Positions 9,150 to 18,892 of a DNA stretch of 64,000 bases are shown here, one piece after another. The translations under genes were made by a program, and so were the position numbers. Source of the stretch: Enterococcus thailandicus (GTDB taxonomy: Bacteria; Bacillota; Bacilli; Lactobacillales; Enterococcaceae); the NCBI RefSeq assembly GCF_001886265.1, contig NZ_JXLE01000009.1, forward strand, positions 22,032-86,031, given 5' to 3'. The notes under the pieces were generated by a model. It had not been told where the DNA came from. It saw only the letters and a list, made by a program, of their open reading frames with translations, and ran no database searches. How positions within the stretch are numbered: position 1 is the stretch's first letter; every line of letters starts with the position of its first letter.

Positions 9150-9387
9150 TAGAAAATCACTGAAAGAGCGAGTAAGTTACCGATACTTTTAGAAAGAGAG
9201 AATCATCGAGGCTGAAAATGATTCAAGAGTTGGTTACCGAAAAGACACTCTGGAGATGGACGCGTGCAAAGCCGTCCCGCGTACGAGCGTTATTCGTGAG
9301 AGGAAAGAGAAATCTTTCAAAATTAGGTGGTACCGTGTATGACTTTCATTCACCCTTGTTCATTGTGAACAGGGGTGAATTTTTTTA
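9150..9387 (+). promoter_or_regulatory. T-box riboswitch controlling hisS-aspS
   Basis: The leader senses uncharged tRNA and prevents termination. Seen: the AGTAA S-turn strand of the Stem I specifier loop near 9171-9175, a candidate specifier GACAC (9244-9248) directly before TCTGGAG, the conserved T-box sequence AATTAGGTGGTACCG (9321-9335), and a terminator formed by TTCACCC...TGTTCA with TGAACA...GGGTGAA followed by a T run (9349-9387). The overlapping triplets read GAC (Asp) and CAC (His), the two amino acids used by the downstream enzymes. Confidence 0.93.
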
Positions 9388-9425
9388 TTTTCACTTAGTT
9401 ACATAAAAGAAAAGGAGAGAGATGT

Positions 9426-10724
9426 ATGAACTTCCAAAGACCAAAAGGAACGAATGATATTTTACCCGGTGAATCAGAAAAATGGCAATTTATTGAAGAG
9501 ACAGCACGCTTATTATTTAGAGATTATCAATACAATGAAATGCGCACGCCGATTTTTGAACATTATGAAGTTATCTCACGTAGTGTAGGAGATACGACAG
9601 ATATCGTTTCAAAAGAAATGTATGATTTTTATGACAAAGGTGATCGTCATGTAACTTTACGTCCAGAAGGAACAGCGCCAATCGTTCGTTCGTTTGTAGA
9701 ACACAAATTATTTGGACCAGAGTTTGCTAAACCTTACAAAACTTTTTATATGGGGCCAATGTTCCGCTATGAACGTCCACAAAAAGGCCGTTTGCGTCAA
9801 TTTCACCAAATTGGTGTTGAGGCATTTGGTTCAGATAATCCAGCAACAGACGTTGAAAGTATGGCAATGGCGCTAGACTTCTTTAAACAGTTGGGTATCA
9901 CACAAATTCGCTTGGTTATCAATTCTTTAGGAGATCAAGAAACACGCCAAGCTTATCGCCAAGCGTTGATTGACTACTTAGAACCAGTTGAAAATGAATT
10001 AAGTGAAGATTCAAAACGCCGTTTACACCAAAATCCTTTACGTGTCCTTGACAGTAAAGATAAACGAGACCGAAAATTTGTTGTGGATGCACCTTCGATT
10101 TTAGATTATTTAAGTGAATCAGCTAAGAAACATTTTGAAACAGTAACAACGATGTTAGATGCACTAGAAATTCCTTATGAGATTGATAGCAATATGGTTC
10201 GTGGTCTAGATTACTATACACATACTATCTTTGAAATTATGAGTGATGCGCCAAAAATGGGTGCCCAAGCGACGATTTGTGCGGGTGGTCGTTATGATCG
10301 CTTGGTAGAAGAACTTGGTGGACCAGAAACACCAGCATTTGGTTTTGCAATGGGAATCGAACGTATCTTGTTAACTATGGAGGCAGAAGAAGTAGTTATT
10401 CCAGCCTTAAATGAATTAGATGCTTACGTAGTTGGAATTGGTGAAGCCACAAATCTTGAAGCACTAAAAGTTGTTCAAGCAATTCGTAACTTTGGCTTCT
10501 CTGCAGATCGTGATGTTATGAATCGTAAAGCGAAAGCTCAGTTCAAGACAGCGGATAAAGCAAATGCCAAATTAGTGCTAGTGCTTGGGGAAGATGAATT
10601 AAATAACCAAACAATTAATGTGAAGTCAATGGCAGATCGTAAAGAAAAAAGCTTTTCATTACAAGAAATCTATCAACGATTTGATGAAGTGTATGATGAA
10701 ATGACAACGACATTATTTGAGTAA
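9426..10724 (+). CDS. hisS: Histidine--tRNA ligase
   Basis: Class II aminoacyl-tRNA synthetase charging tRNA-His. 432 residues. Seen: the N-terminal [12 protein letters not shown], motif 2 [16 protein letters not shown] near residues 112-127, the histidine motifs [12 protein letters not shown] and AGGRYD, motif 3 in [11 protein letters not shown], and a C-terminal anticodon-binding domain. The start at 9426 has AAGGAGAG at about 9412. It follows the T-box leader and lies 15 bases before aspS, giving the hisS-aspS operon common in Firmicutes. Confidence 0.98.
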   Translation: MNFQRPKGTNDILPGESEKWQFIEETARLLFRDYQYNEMRTPIFEHYEVISRSVGDTTDIVSKEMYDFYDKGDRHVTLRPEGTAPIVRSFVEHKLFGPEFAKPYKTFYMGPMFRYERPQKGRLRQFHQIGVEAFGSDNPATDVESMAMALDFFKQLGITQIRLVINSLGDQETRQAYRQALIDYLEPVENELSEDSKRRLHQNPLRVLDSKDKRDRKFVVDAPSILDYLSESAKKHFETVTTMLDALEIPYEIDSNMVRGLDYYTHTIFEIMSDAPKMGAQATICAGGRYDRLVEELGGPETPAFGFAMGIERILLTMEAEEVVIPALNELDAYVVGIGEATNLEALKVVQAIRNFGFSADRDVMNRKAKAQFKTADKANAKLVLVLGEDELNNQTINVKSMADRKEKSFSLQEIYQRFDEVYDEMTTTLFE

Positions 10725-10739
10725 GAAGGAGAGAGAACG

Positions 10740-12509
10740 ATGGCAAAAAGGACAATTTATTGTGGACTTGTTTCCCAAGAACAATTAGATCAAACAGTTA
10801 CACTGAAAGGGTGGGTACAAAAGCGTCGTGATTTAGGCGGATTGATTTTTATTGACTTACGTGACCGTGAAGGAATTGTACAAGTAGTCTTCAACCCAGA
10901 AATTTCAAAAGATGCTTGGTCAGTAGCTGATAAATGCCGAAGTGAATATGTGATTGAAGTTACTGGTATCGTCAAACGTCGTGGCGAAAATGCAGTCAAT
11001 CCGAAAATGGCGACAGGTGAAGTCGAAATTATTGCCAATGAAATTACGATTTTAAACCAAGCGAAAACACCTCCGTTTTCAATTGAAGATGACCAAACAA
11101 TCAGCGATGAAGTTCGCTTGAAATATCGCTATTTAGATTTACGTCGTCCAAAAATGACAAAGAATATCAAAATGCGTCACGAAACAACTAAAGCTATTCG
11201 TCGTTATTTGGATGACAATGATTTTCTAGACATTGAAACACCTTATTTAGGTAAATCAACACCTGAAGGCGCGCGTGACTATTTAGTTCCTTCTCGTGTT
11301 CATGCAGGTCATTTCTATGCGTTGCCTCAATCACCACAATTATTTAAGCAGTTATTGATGAATGCAGGATTTGATCGTTACTACCAAATCGTCCGTTGCT
11401 TCCGAGATGAAGACTTACGTGGCGACCGCCAACCGGAATTTACCCAAGTCGATATTGAAACAACATTTTTAACTTCTGAAGAAATTCAAACTTATACTGA
11501 AGGTTTGATTGCTAAAGTTATGAAAGACGTTCGTGGATTAGAGGTAACATTACCATTCCCAAGAATGACTTATGATGATGCGATGAGCCGTTACGGTAGT
11601 GACAAACCAGATACACGTTTTGAAATGGAATTGATTGACTTGAGTGAAACGGTGAAATCAATCGAATTCAAAGTCTTCCAAATGGCTTTAGAGAACGGTG
11701 GGGCAGTGAAAGCATTGAATGCGAAAGGTGCTGCTGGCAATTATTCTCGAAAAGATTTAGATCATTTAGGTCAATATGTTGGTCAATTTGGAGCAAAAGG
11801 ACTTGCATGGTTAAAAGTGGAAGAAGATGGGTTAAAAGGACCAATCGCAAAATTCATGGGTGAAGCGGGAGAAGACATCATTCAAGCAACGGATGCACAA
11901 GTTGGCGATTTACTGTTATTCTGTGCAGATAAGGTAGAAGTTGTCGCAGCGTCATTAGGTGCGCTTCGTACACGCTTAGCCAAAGAATTGGGATTGATTG
12001 ATGAAGCAAAATTCAACTTCTTATGGGTAACTGATTGGCCACAATTTGAATACTCAGAAGAAGAAGGTCGCTATGTGTCTGCGCACCATCCATTTACGAT
12101 GCCAAAAGCCAAAGATGTTGACTTGTTGGGTACAGACCCAGCGAAAGTTTATGCTGAAGCTTACGACATTGTCTTAAATGGTTATGAACTTGGTGGTGGA
12201 TCAATTCGGATTCACACTCGTGAGTTACAAGAAAAAGTTCTTGAAACACTTGGATTCACGAAAGAACAAATGGAAGAACAATTTGGTTTCTTATTAACTG
12301 CGTTGGACTACGGCTTCCCTCCACATGGCGGAATTGCTTTAGGATTAGATCGTTTTGCTATGCTACTTGCAGGTGAAGAAAATATTCGTGAAGTGATTGC
12401 TTTCCCTAAAAACGGAAAAGCAGCTGATGTCATGAGTGAAGCACCAAGCTTAGTTTCTCCACTTCAATTGGCAGAATTAAGTATTGATGTCACTGAAATT
12501 GAAGAATAA
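10740..12509 (+). CDS. aspS: Aspartate--tRNA ligase
   Basis: Class II synthetase charging tRNA-Asp. 589 residues, the bacterial type with a GAD insertion. Order: N-terminal OB-fold anticodon domain ([20 protein letters not shown] near 22-41), catalytic domain with motif 2 [16 protein letters not shown], the GAD insertion in the middle, and motif 3 [15 protein letters not shown] near the C terminus. The ATG at 10740 follows AAGGAGAGAG. It is controlled with hisS by the upstream T-box and ends at the terminator at 12536. Confidence 0.98.
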   Translation: MAKRTIYCGLVSQEQLDQTVTLKGWVQKRRDLGGLIFIDLRDREGIVQVVFNPEISKDAWSVADKCRSEYVIEVTGIVKRRGENAVNPKMATGEVEIIANEITILNQAKTPPFSIEDDQTISDEVRLKYRYLDLRRPKMTKNIKMRHETTKAIRRYLDDNDFLDIETPYLGKSTPEGARDYLVPSRVHAGHFYALPQSPQLFKQLLMNAGFDRYYQIVRCFRDEDLRGDRQPEFTQVDIETTFLTSEEIQTYTEGLIAKVMKDVRGLEVTLPFPRMTYDDAMSRYGSDKPDTRFEMELIDLSETVKSIEFKVFQMALENGGAVKALNAKGAAGNYSRKDLDHLGQYVGQFGAKGLAWLKVEEDGLKGPIAKFMGEAGEDIIQATDAQVGDLLLFCADKVEVVAASLGALRTRLAKELGLIDEAKFNFLWVTDWPQFEYSEEEGRYVSAHHPFTMPKAKDVDLLGTDPAKVYAEAYDIVLNGYELGGGSIRIHTRELQEKVLETLGFTKEQMEEQFGFLLTALDYGFPPHGGIALGLDRFAMLLAGEENIREVIAFPKNGKAADVMSEAPSLVSPLQLAELSIDVTEIEE

Positions 12510-12535
12510 AAATCAGTTAAATTGTAAATGATTCT

Positions 12536-12584
12536 GAGAAGACGGTAAAAGTGTTAAGCTTTTGCCATCTTCTCTTTTTTTTTA
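12536..12584 (+). terminator. Intrinsic terminator after hisS-aspS
   Basis: GAGAAGACGGTAAAAG pairs (with two G-U pairs) with CTTTTGCCATCTTCTC and is followed by nine T. Confidence 0.9.
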
Positions 12585-12635
12585 TAAGAAAAAACCTTAT
12601 AATAGAGCCATAATTATGTAAAGCGAGGCTTTTTC

Positions 12636-13511
12636 ATGAAAAAAACGTTCGAAAATTGGGCCTATCACGACTATACGACCAAACTTTCGGTATCTATTGT
12701 TTATGCATTAATTGCATCTATTGCGTTAAATCTTTTTTATCAACCAGGTCATATTTATTCAAGTGGAATTACTGGTCTGGCGCAAATTTTAACAACCTTA
12801 TCCAAAACGTTGATTGGTTTTGAAGTACCAGTGTCAACAACTCTTTATCTATTGAACATTCCATTATTTTTCCTAGCCTGGTTTAAAATCGGTAAAAAAT
12901 TTACAATTTTCACGTTTATCACGGTTACTTTGACCTCGCTATTTATTCACATCGTACCTGAAACCGTGTTATCAACAGATCCAATCATCTGTGCATTATT
13001 TGGTGGAGCAGTGATGGGTGCTGGGATTGGTTTAGTACTTAGAAATGGTCTGTCTTCTGGTGGATTAGATATTGTCAGTATCACAATACGAAAGAAAACT
13101 GGTAAATCCATTGGTTCTATTTCGATTTATTTCAATGCATTGATTGTGTTTGTTGCTGGAATTCTGTTTGGTTGGCAATATATGTTTTATAGCACGTTGT
13201 CGATTTTTGTTAGTGGGAAAGTGACAGATGTTTTTTACACGAAGCAGAAGAAAATGCAGGTTATGATTGTGACGAAACATCCTGAAAAAGTCGTGAATGA
13301 AATCCAAAAATGTATGCGTCGAGGAATCACGATTATCAATGAAGCAGAAGGTGCGTACAAACATGACAAACAAACAGTCTTGATGACAATCGTGACACGT
13401 TACGAACTTCCGCTATTAAGAGAAGCAATGAAAGCCTCTGACCCGGATGCTTTCGTAAGTATTGCAGAGAATGTTCAAATTCTAGGACGTTTTTATGAAG
13501 ATGGCGTCTAA
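12636..13511 (+). CDS. YitT family membrane protein with C-terminal DUF2179 domain
   Basis: 291-residue integral membrane protein of the YitT/YpjC family. About five or six hydrophobic helices cover residues 20-200, with the loop GAGIGLVLRNGLSSGGLDIVS typical of the family. The soluble DUF2179 domain (about 205-285) begins KKMQVMIVTKHPEKV. The biochemical role of the family is not settled. TATAAT lies at 12598-12603 upstream; the ribosome site GCGAGG is weak. It stands alone and ends at the terminator at 13529. Confidence 0.87.
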   Translation: MKKTFENWAYHDYTTKLSVSIVYALIASIALNLFYQPGHIYSSGITGLAQILTTLSKTLIGFEVPVSTTLYLLNIPLFFLAWFKIGKKFTIFTFITVTLTSLFIHIVPETVLSTDPIICALFGGAVMGAGIGLVLRNGLSSGGLDIVSITIRKKTGKSIGSISIYFNALIVFVAGILFGWQYMFYSTLSIFVSGKVTDVFYTKQKKMQVMIVTKHPEKVVNEIQKCMRRGITIINEAEGAYKHDKQTVLMTIVTRYELPLLREAMKASDPDAFVSIAENVQILGRFYEDGV

Positions 13512-13528
13512 TCAGAAAATAAAAAATA

Positions 13529-13566
13529 AGAGGATAAAACGACTGTTCGTTTTATCCTCTTTTTGT
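13529..13566 (+). terminator. Intrinsic terminator after the YitT-like gene
   Basis: AAGAGGATAAAACGA pairs with TCGTTTTATCCTCTT and runs into TTTTTG. Confidence 0.88.
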
Positions 13567-13804
13567 ATCTGCTTATTGATGACTTCAAAAAAATAACTTA
13601 TCTCGTTAACTTTTGACTGGAAGTGAAAAAAGTTGCTACGTTATTTCTTTTGAAAATTTCTTAAAGTCGATGAAATCATTGTTCTTTTGCCAAATTTTAT
13701 GGGATGATAGAAAAGATGGCAAGAAGTTTAAATAAGTCTTGCTATTTTCTTATAATGAACGTATATTACAAATGAAAAAAGTTTATGAAAAGTTGGAAGA
13801 TTGA

Positions 13805-15784
13805 ATGGAAAAACAAAAAAGATTGAAAAAAAGTCGCTATATCACAGGCTTTGATGGTATTCGTTCTTTAGCCGTAATGGGCGTTATTCTCTATCATTTG
13901 TTACCAAGAGTAATGACAGGTGGTTATTTGGGCGTACCGATATTTTTTGTGGTATCTGGTTATTTGATTACCGATTTATTGCGACAAGAATGGGAACAAA
14001 ATGGAAAAATAAATATTTGGCAGTTTTATGTTCGAAGGATGAAGCGACTTTATCCGGGCTTAGTCTTTTTATTAGTTACTGCTTCAGCGTATATTACTTT
14101 GTTTCAGCGAGGTTTGTTAAATAACTTGCGAGGCACGGTTATCAGTAGTTTGTTTTATGTGAATAACTGGTGGCAAATCAATAATGGGCTATCTTATTTT
14201 GATCGGTTTGCCAACGAATCACCGTTTACTCACATTTGGTCTTTGGCAGTTGAAGGACAAAATTATCTGTTTTGGCCAATTATCTTTGTCTTACTGATGA
14301 CTTTAGTTCGAAAGAAAAAATGGATTTTTTACACCGTATTGGGAATGTCGGGAATTTCAGCTATCCTGATGATGATTTTGTATTCACCTGGCGCAGATCC
14401 AACTCGTGTTTATTATGGAACAGATACACGACTATTTTCGATTTGGCTCGGCTGTGCGTTGGCTTTTGTTTGGCCAAGCACACGATTGAAAAAAGAGATA
14501 CCTAAACAAGCGAAGAAGACATTGAATATCGCTGGATTGATTTCGTTTGTCTTATTGGTTTCAGCATTCTTTTTCTTCAATGACCATATGGACTTTGTTT
14601 ATTACGGTGGGATGTTGTTAGTTAGCTTGTTGTGTGTGGTGTTAGTTGCGGTGACAGCTCATCCTGGCGCAAGCTGGAATAGGTGGTTAACGAACCCAAT
14701 CTTTACTTGGGTTGGTAAGCGAAGTTATGGCATCTATCTTTACCAATTTCCTGTGATGATTTTTTATGAGGCAAAAGTTTCTAATATTGGCGACCACGTC
14801 TTGATGCACACGTTAATTGAAGTAACTTTGATTCTGTTGATTAGTGAATTGTCTTATCGCTATATTGAACGACCATTGGCACGTTTTGATTATAGCAAAA
14901 CATTTTCAGTTGTTAAGGGCTGGTTCCAAAAACCAATTCTTAGTCTTGAAAAGCCGTGGCTAGTTCCAGGTTTACTAGTTGTCATCATTGCATTAGTTGG
15001 CTTTACGATTGCGCCAAAGAATGCTGTGACAGCGGATCAACAACAGTTACAAGAAAAAATTGCTGCGAATAAAAAATTAGCAGAAAAAAGTAAAGAAGAA
15101 AATGGCAAAGCTTCTGGAACACTTGATCAGAGTGTTTTGGATAAATATGATTTGACTAAGGCACAAGGAAAGAAAGCACAAAAACTGGAACTGACAGCTT
15201 TTGGCGATTCGGTTATGCTTGATGCAGCCACGGACTTAAAAGAAATTTATCCTAAAGTAGTTGTGGACGGTGACGTCGGACGCCAGCTTTATACGAGCGA
15301 ACCTTATCTTGAAGAACTGAAAAAACAAGAGCTCTTGAAAGATACCGTGTTGGTTGGTTTAGGAACTAATGGTGCATTTTCAGAAACGCAATTTGATAGT
15401 GTGATGGACACGATAGGTGATCGCAAAGTTTACTGGGTAAATGTTCGAGTACCAACTAAACGCTGGCAAAATGATGTAAATGATATGCTAGCTAAAATGG
15501 CGAAAAAATATGATAATATGACCCTGATTGATTGGTATGACTACAGCAAAGATCACGATGAATGGTTCTACGACGATCAAGTTCATCCAAACCCTGAAGG
15601 AATGATCCATTATGCGCACTTTGTTAGCCAAGCGTTATTAGGTGGTAAAAGTTCAAGCAGTGAGTTAACGAAAGATTCAGAAGTAACTGACGAGGCAACG
15701 AATCAGGACAGTGAAGATTTAACTAATGGCGCAACTTCATCCTCGATGGCAAATACATCAGAAGATTTAGATACAGCACAATAA
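13805..15784 (+). CDS. oatA: OatA-type peptidoglycan/surface-polymer O-acetyltransferase
   Basis: 659-residue two-domain acyltransferase. The N-terminal acyltransferase-3 domain (about 10-400) starts with ITGFDGIRSLAVMGVILYH and has around ten membrane helices. The extracytoplasmic SGNH domain (about 450-610) shows block I FGDSVML with the nucleophilic Ser, block III GLGTNG and DDQVHPN with the Asp-His pair. This layout matches OatA, which acetylates MurNAc and confers lysozyme resistance. The last 40 residues are Ser/Thr/Glu-rich and look disordered. TATAAT lies at 13751-13756. Monocistronic. The exact polymer substrate is inferred, since paralogues can acetylate other surface glycans. Confidence 0.85.
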   Translation: MEKQKRLKKSRYITGFDGIRSLAVMGVILYHLLPRVMTGGYLGVPIFFVVSGYLITDLLRQEWEQNGKINIWQFYVRRMKRLYPGLVFLLVTASAYITLFQRGLLNNLRGTVISSLFYVNNWWQINNGLSYFDRFANESPFTHIWSLAVEGQNYLFWPIIFVLLMTLVRKKKWIFYTVLGMSGISAILMMILYSPGADPTRVYYGTDTRLFSIWLGCALAFVWPSTRLKKEIPKQAKKTLNIAGLISFVLLVSAFFFFNDHMDFVYYGGMLLVSLLCVVLVAVTAHPGASWNRWLTNPIFTWVGKRSYGIYLYQFPVMIFYEAKVSNIGDHVLMHTLIEVTLILLISELSYRYIERPLARFDYSKTFSVVKGWFQKPILSLEKPWLVPGLLVVIIALVGFTIAPKNAVTADQQQLQEKIAANKKLAEKSKEENGKASGTLDQSVLDKYDLTKAQGKKAQKLELTAFGDSVMLDAATDLKEIYPKVVVDGDVGRQLYTSEPYLEELKKQELLKDTVLVGLGTNGAFSETQFDSVMDTIGDRKVYWVNVRVPTKRWQNDVNDMLAKMAKKYDNMTLIDWYDYSKDHDEWFYDDQVHPNPEGMIHYAHFVSQALLGGKSSSSELTKDSEVTDEATNQDSEDLTNGATSSSMANTSEDLDTAQ

Positions 15785-15785
15785 G

Positions 15786-15825
15786 AAAAAGACTTGAGAT
15801 GAAGGTTCATCTCAAGTCTTTTTTT
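15786..15825 (+). terminator. Intrinsic terminator after the oatA-like gene
   Basis: AAAAAGACTTGAGATGAA pairs perfectly with TTCATCTCAAGTCTTTTT. Confidence 0.92.
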
Positions 15826-15865
15826 GTTCTAAATAGGAATAAGAATAAGTGTTTCCCATTACACC

Positions 15866-16141
15866 TTAGGGAAGATCAACGGAAAGATGCGTGTCTAAAT
15901 AAAGTTCTTTTTGTTTTCGAGTTAATTTTTTAAAGGCAGACTCTGCTTTGGTTGCTGCACTTCTAGTTTCAAAACATTCTGCATGAATCATTTGTAAAGG
16001 GCGACGCTTACGTAAGCGAGTGTACTTGGCGCCTGTCCCGTTGTTATGCTCGGCAAGTCTTCGCTCAAGGTTGGTTGTATATCCACCATAAAAAGTGTCG
16101 TCCTTACAAGCGAGAACATAAAAATAATGCTTAGTCTCCAT
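15866..16141 (-). CDS. yazA: GIY-YIG nuclease superfamily protein (YazA/UPF0213 type)
   Basis: 91-residue single-domain protein. HYFYVLACKDDTFYGGYTTNLERRLAEHN carries the family motif here in the form FYVL...YGGYT with the conserved Arg, and a later Glu (KAESAFKK) completes the active-site pattern. Function in cells is unknown. The ATG at 16141 overlaps the end of the upstream methyltransferase gene by 11 bases, matching the yabB-yazA pair of B. subtilis. An extension to 16186 is possible but lies inside the neighbour. Confidence 0.88.
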   Translation of the reverse strand: METKHYFYVLACKDDTFYGGYTTNLERRLAEHNNGTGAKYTRLRKRRPLQMIHAECFETRSAATKAESAFKKLTRKQKELYLDTHLSVDLP

Positions 16142-16865
16142 AAAGCATACCACGTAATTCTGGCGTATACTGACCATCTTCATCATAAGTGATAAGTGGT
16201 GAAGAAACCTTAAACCCGTCTAATTTTCCTTCTTTGATACCTTCAATCAATAAAATATTGGCATCTTTTCCAGCTTTTGGGTAGACAAAGCGAATGCGTT
16301 TTGGAATGATTTGGTGTTCACGCATGACATCTAAAATTTCTAAAAAGCGTTCAGGTCGATGAACCATTGCAAAGCGCCCGTTTGTCTTTAAAAGTTTACT
16401 AGAGATTTGGATAACGTCATTGAGTGTTGTATAAATCTCATGTCTCGCAATGGCTAAGTGTTCATTTGGATTTTTTTTGTTTGTGGGCAATCCTTTGAAG
16501 TAGGGTGGATTACAGACAACAAGATCACAAGAATTATGACGAACAACTGCTAAACTATTTTTTAAATCGGTGGTATGAACAGTGACTTGGTCTTCTAAAT
16601 GGTTAAGCACAACGCTTCTTTTCGCCATATCGGCTAAGCGAGGCTGTAGTTCAATCAAATCAATCTGTGCATTCGTTTTTCTACTTAAAAATAAACCGAC
16701 TGCACCGTTTCCAGCACATAGGTCGACGATTTGTCCTCTTTTCGGCACACGCGCAAAATTTGCGAGTAAAACAGCATCAAGTGAAAAGGAAAAAACTTGC
16801 GCACTTTGGATAATTTTAATATCTTCTGCGTATAATTGGTCAATTCGTTCGTCTTCGTGAAGCAT
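16131..16865 (-). CDS. yabB: tRNA1(Val) (adenine37-N6)-methyltransferase-like protein (TrmN6/YabB)
   Basis: 244-residue class I SAM-dependent methyltransferase. Seen: the SAM motif VDLCAGNGAVGLFLS near residues 47-61, an acidic motif IDLIELQP, and the adenine N6 methyltransferase motif NPPYFKG near 119-125. The same order occurs in E. coli TrmN6 (YfiC) and B. subtilis YabB. GGAGGG precedes the ATG at 16865. It is translationally coupled to the GIY-YIG gene. The rsmI gene that often follows this pair in Bacillales is not present here. Confidence 0.88.
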   Translation of the reverse strand: MLHEDERIDQLYAEDIKIIQSAQVFSFSLDAVLLANFARVPKRGQIVDLCAGNGAVGLFLSRKTNAQIDLIELQPRLADMAKRSVVLNHLEDQVTVHTTDLKNSLAVVRHNSCDLVVCNPPYFKGLPTNKKNPNEHLAIARHEIYTTLNDVIQISSKLLKTNGRFAMVHRPERFLEILDVMREHQIIPKRIRFVYPKAGKDANILLIEGIKEGKLDGFKVSSPLITYDEDGQYTPELRGMLYGD

Positions 16866-16997
16866 GGGTTTCCCTCCAAAGTGAATAAAATAATCGTTTG
16901 TATTATACTATGTTTGTTAAAAAGAACCAAGTTTGCTTGCCAAGGAAGATTTTTTTAGGCATACTATCTATGTTCAGCAAAGAGAAAGGAAGAGTCT

Positions 16998-17615
16998 ATG
17001 TTTTATCGATTTATGCGCGGGGTTGTTCGAGTTGTCTTAGCGATAGTCAACGGCAATGCCCATTATGAAAATAAAGAATTGTTGCCTAAAGACGAGAATT
17101 ACATATTAGTTGCGCCACATCGCACTTGGTGGGATCCATTGTACCTGGCTGTTGGGGCAGCACCAAAGAAATTTAGCTTTATGGCAAAAGAAGAGTTGTT
17201 CAAAAATTCGATTTTACGATTTATTTTGACACATGCGAATGCTTTTCCGGTCAAACGCGATAAACCAGGACCAAGCGCAATCAAAACACCTGTAAAAATA
17301 TTGAAATCAACAGACTTGGGTCTAATCATGTTTCCAAGTGGTACGCGCCATGCGACAGAGTTGAAAGGTGGGATGGCGTTGATTGCTAAAATGGCAAAAG
17401 TGAAAATCGTTCCGGCTGTTTACCAAGGACCATTGACATTGGGGGATCTGTTTAAGCGCAAACGTGTAACGGTTCGGTTTGGAGAACCAATTGACTTATC
17501 TGACATTAAGAAAATGGATAAGGAAGGTTTGGAAGAAGTCGAACGTCGAACACAAGGTGCGTTTGATCAATTAGACAAAGAAGTAAATCCTGATTTTAAA
17601 TATGAAATAAAATAA
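16998..17615 (+). CDS. plsC: 1-acyl-sn-glycerol-3-phosphate acyltransferase
   Basis: Transfers the second acyl chain to lysophosphatidic acid in phospholipid synthesis; a membrane-associated enzyme. 205 residues. Seen: the HX4D catalytic motif in APHRTWWDPL near residues 38-47, FPVKRDK, and the acceptor motif FPSGTRH near 112-118, where most family members have FPEGTRS. The start at 16998 has AAAGGAAGAG upstream. It ends at the terminator at 17622. Divergent from yabB. Confidence 0.9.
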   Translation: MFYRFMRGVVRVVLAIVNGNAHYENKELLPKDENYILVAPHRTWWDPLYLAVGAAPKKFSFMAKEELFKNSILRFILTHANAFPVKRDKPGPSAIKTPVKILKSTDLGLIMFPSGTRHATELKGGMALIAKMAKVKIVPAVYQGPLTLGDLFKRKRVTVRFGEPIDLSDIKKMDKEGLEEVERRTQGAFDQLDKEVNPDFKYEIK

Positions 17616-17621
17616 ATGAGA

Positions 17622-17662
17622 AGCTACGAGAAAATCAATTTTGATTTTTTCGTAGTTTTTTG
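17622..17662 (+). terminator. Intrinsic terminator after plsC
   Basis: CTACGAGAAAATCAA pairs with TTGATTTTTTCGTAG, followed by TTTTTTG. Confidence 0.82.
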
Positions 17663-17767
17663 TTTCGTCTCTGTTTTTTTATGGATATAGGAGATGTGAA
17701 ACATTTCTGTTACGACCTTCTGGGAAGTGTTATAATCATTAGAAGGACATTTTTTTGAGGTGAGTAT

Positions 17768-18886
17768 ATGCGTTTCTTGCACACAGCCGATTGGCATATT
17801 GGAAAAAAATTACAAGGCTATGATTTGCTTGAAGAACAAAAGCAAGTTATTTCAGATATTTTGAATGTAGCAAAAGAGGAACAAGTTGATGCAATCATCA
17901 TCGCAGGTGATTTGTATGATCGAAGCGTGCCAGCGACGGAAGCAGTCGAGTTGTTTAATCAGTTGATGATTGATTGGAATTTAGAAGAAAAATTTCCGAT
18001 TTTCGCAATTTCTGGCAATCACGATAGTAGCATTCGATTGTCGACAGGGACACCTTGGTTTAGTCAATCTGATTTTTTCTTGCGCACTCAGTTTGCTGAA
18101 GCGTTTCAACCGATTACGTTTGGTGACACACAGTTCTTTTTGTTACCTTACTTTGAACCAATTGCTGCTCGTTTATATTTTGAAGACGATGAAATTCGTA
18201 CGATTCAACAAGCAATGACTTTAGTCGTTGAAAAAATGCAGACGCTATTTGAACCAAATAAAAAACAAGTATTAGTCAGTCACTTTTTTGTAACGGGAAG
18301 CTCAAAATCTGATTCAGAAACAAAGATTGAAGTCGGTGGTTTAGATGCAGTGTCTGGCGACTTGCTGAAAGATTTTGACTATGTTGCATTGGGTCATTTG
18401 CATAATCAAGCGGCTTTACACCAAGAAAATGCACGCTACAGTGGCTCACCGTTGAAGTTTTCTTTATCAGAAATCAATCAGAAAAAAGGTGTCTGGATAG
18501 TTGATTTGAATGATCGTCTACAATTGACTTTCCGTGAATTGACACCTCTTCATGATATTCAAGAGCTACAAGCAAATTTTAAAGAACTATTGAGCCCAGC
18601 TTTTTACCAAACAGTTAATCGGGAAAATTACACACAAATCTACTTAACAGACCGAACAATCATCCCCAATATGATGAATCAGTTGCGGAAAATATATCCA
18701 AGAATCTTAGGCGTGGAACGAGTAAACGGCCGTCTGGATACAATAACGACAAAACAGTCGGTAGAAATGAAAGATCCGAAATCAATGGCGACAACTTTCT
18801 TTAAAGAAATAACGGATGAACCACTGACAGATCATCAAGAAAAGTGGCTCACAGAAACTCTACAAGAACTAATGGAAATGGAATGA
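17768..18886 (+). CDS. sbcD: Nuclease SbcCD subunit D
   Basis: Mre11-type metallophosphoesterase subunit of the SbcCD complex, which cuts hairpins and blocked DNA ends. 372 residues. Phosphoesterase motifs in order: HTADWHIGKKL near residues 5-15, AGDLYDR near 54-60, SGNHDS near 88-93, and ALGHLHNQ near 215, all with their metal ligands. TTTTTTGAGGTGAG precedes the ATG. It is followed by sbcC after six bases, as in most bacteria. Confidence 0.96.
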   Translation: MRFLHTADWHIGKKLQGYDLLEEQKQVISDILNVAKEEQVDAIIIAGDLYDRSVPATEAVELFNQLMIDWNLEEKFPIFAISGNHDSSIRLSTGTPWFSQSDFFLRTQFAEAFQPITFGDTQFFLLPYFEPIAARLYFEDDEIRTIQQAMTLVVEKMQTLFEPNKKQVLVSHFFVTGSSKSDSETKIEVGGLDAVSGDLLKDFDYVALGHLHNQAALHQENARYSGSPLKFSLSEINQKKGVWIVDLNDRLQLTFRELTPLHDIQELQANFKELLSPAFYQTVNRENYTQIYLTDRTIIPNMMNQLRKIYPRILGVERVNGRLDTITTKQSVEMKDPKSMATTFFKEITDEPLTDHQEKWLTETLQELMEME

Positions 18887-18892
18887 TCAGTG

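Noticed and set aside
9218..9406. A 62-codon open frame in the hisS leader
   Set aside because: It overlaps the specifier, T-box sequence and terminator of a clear T-box riboswitch and has no ribosome site.
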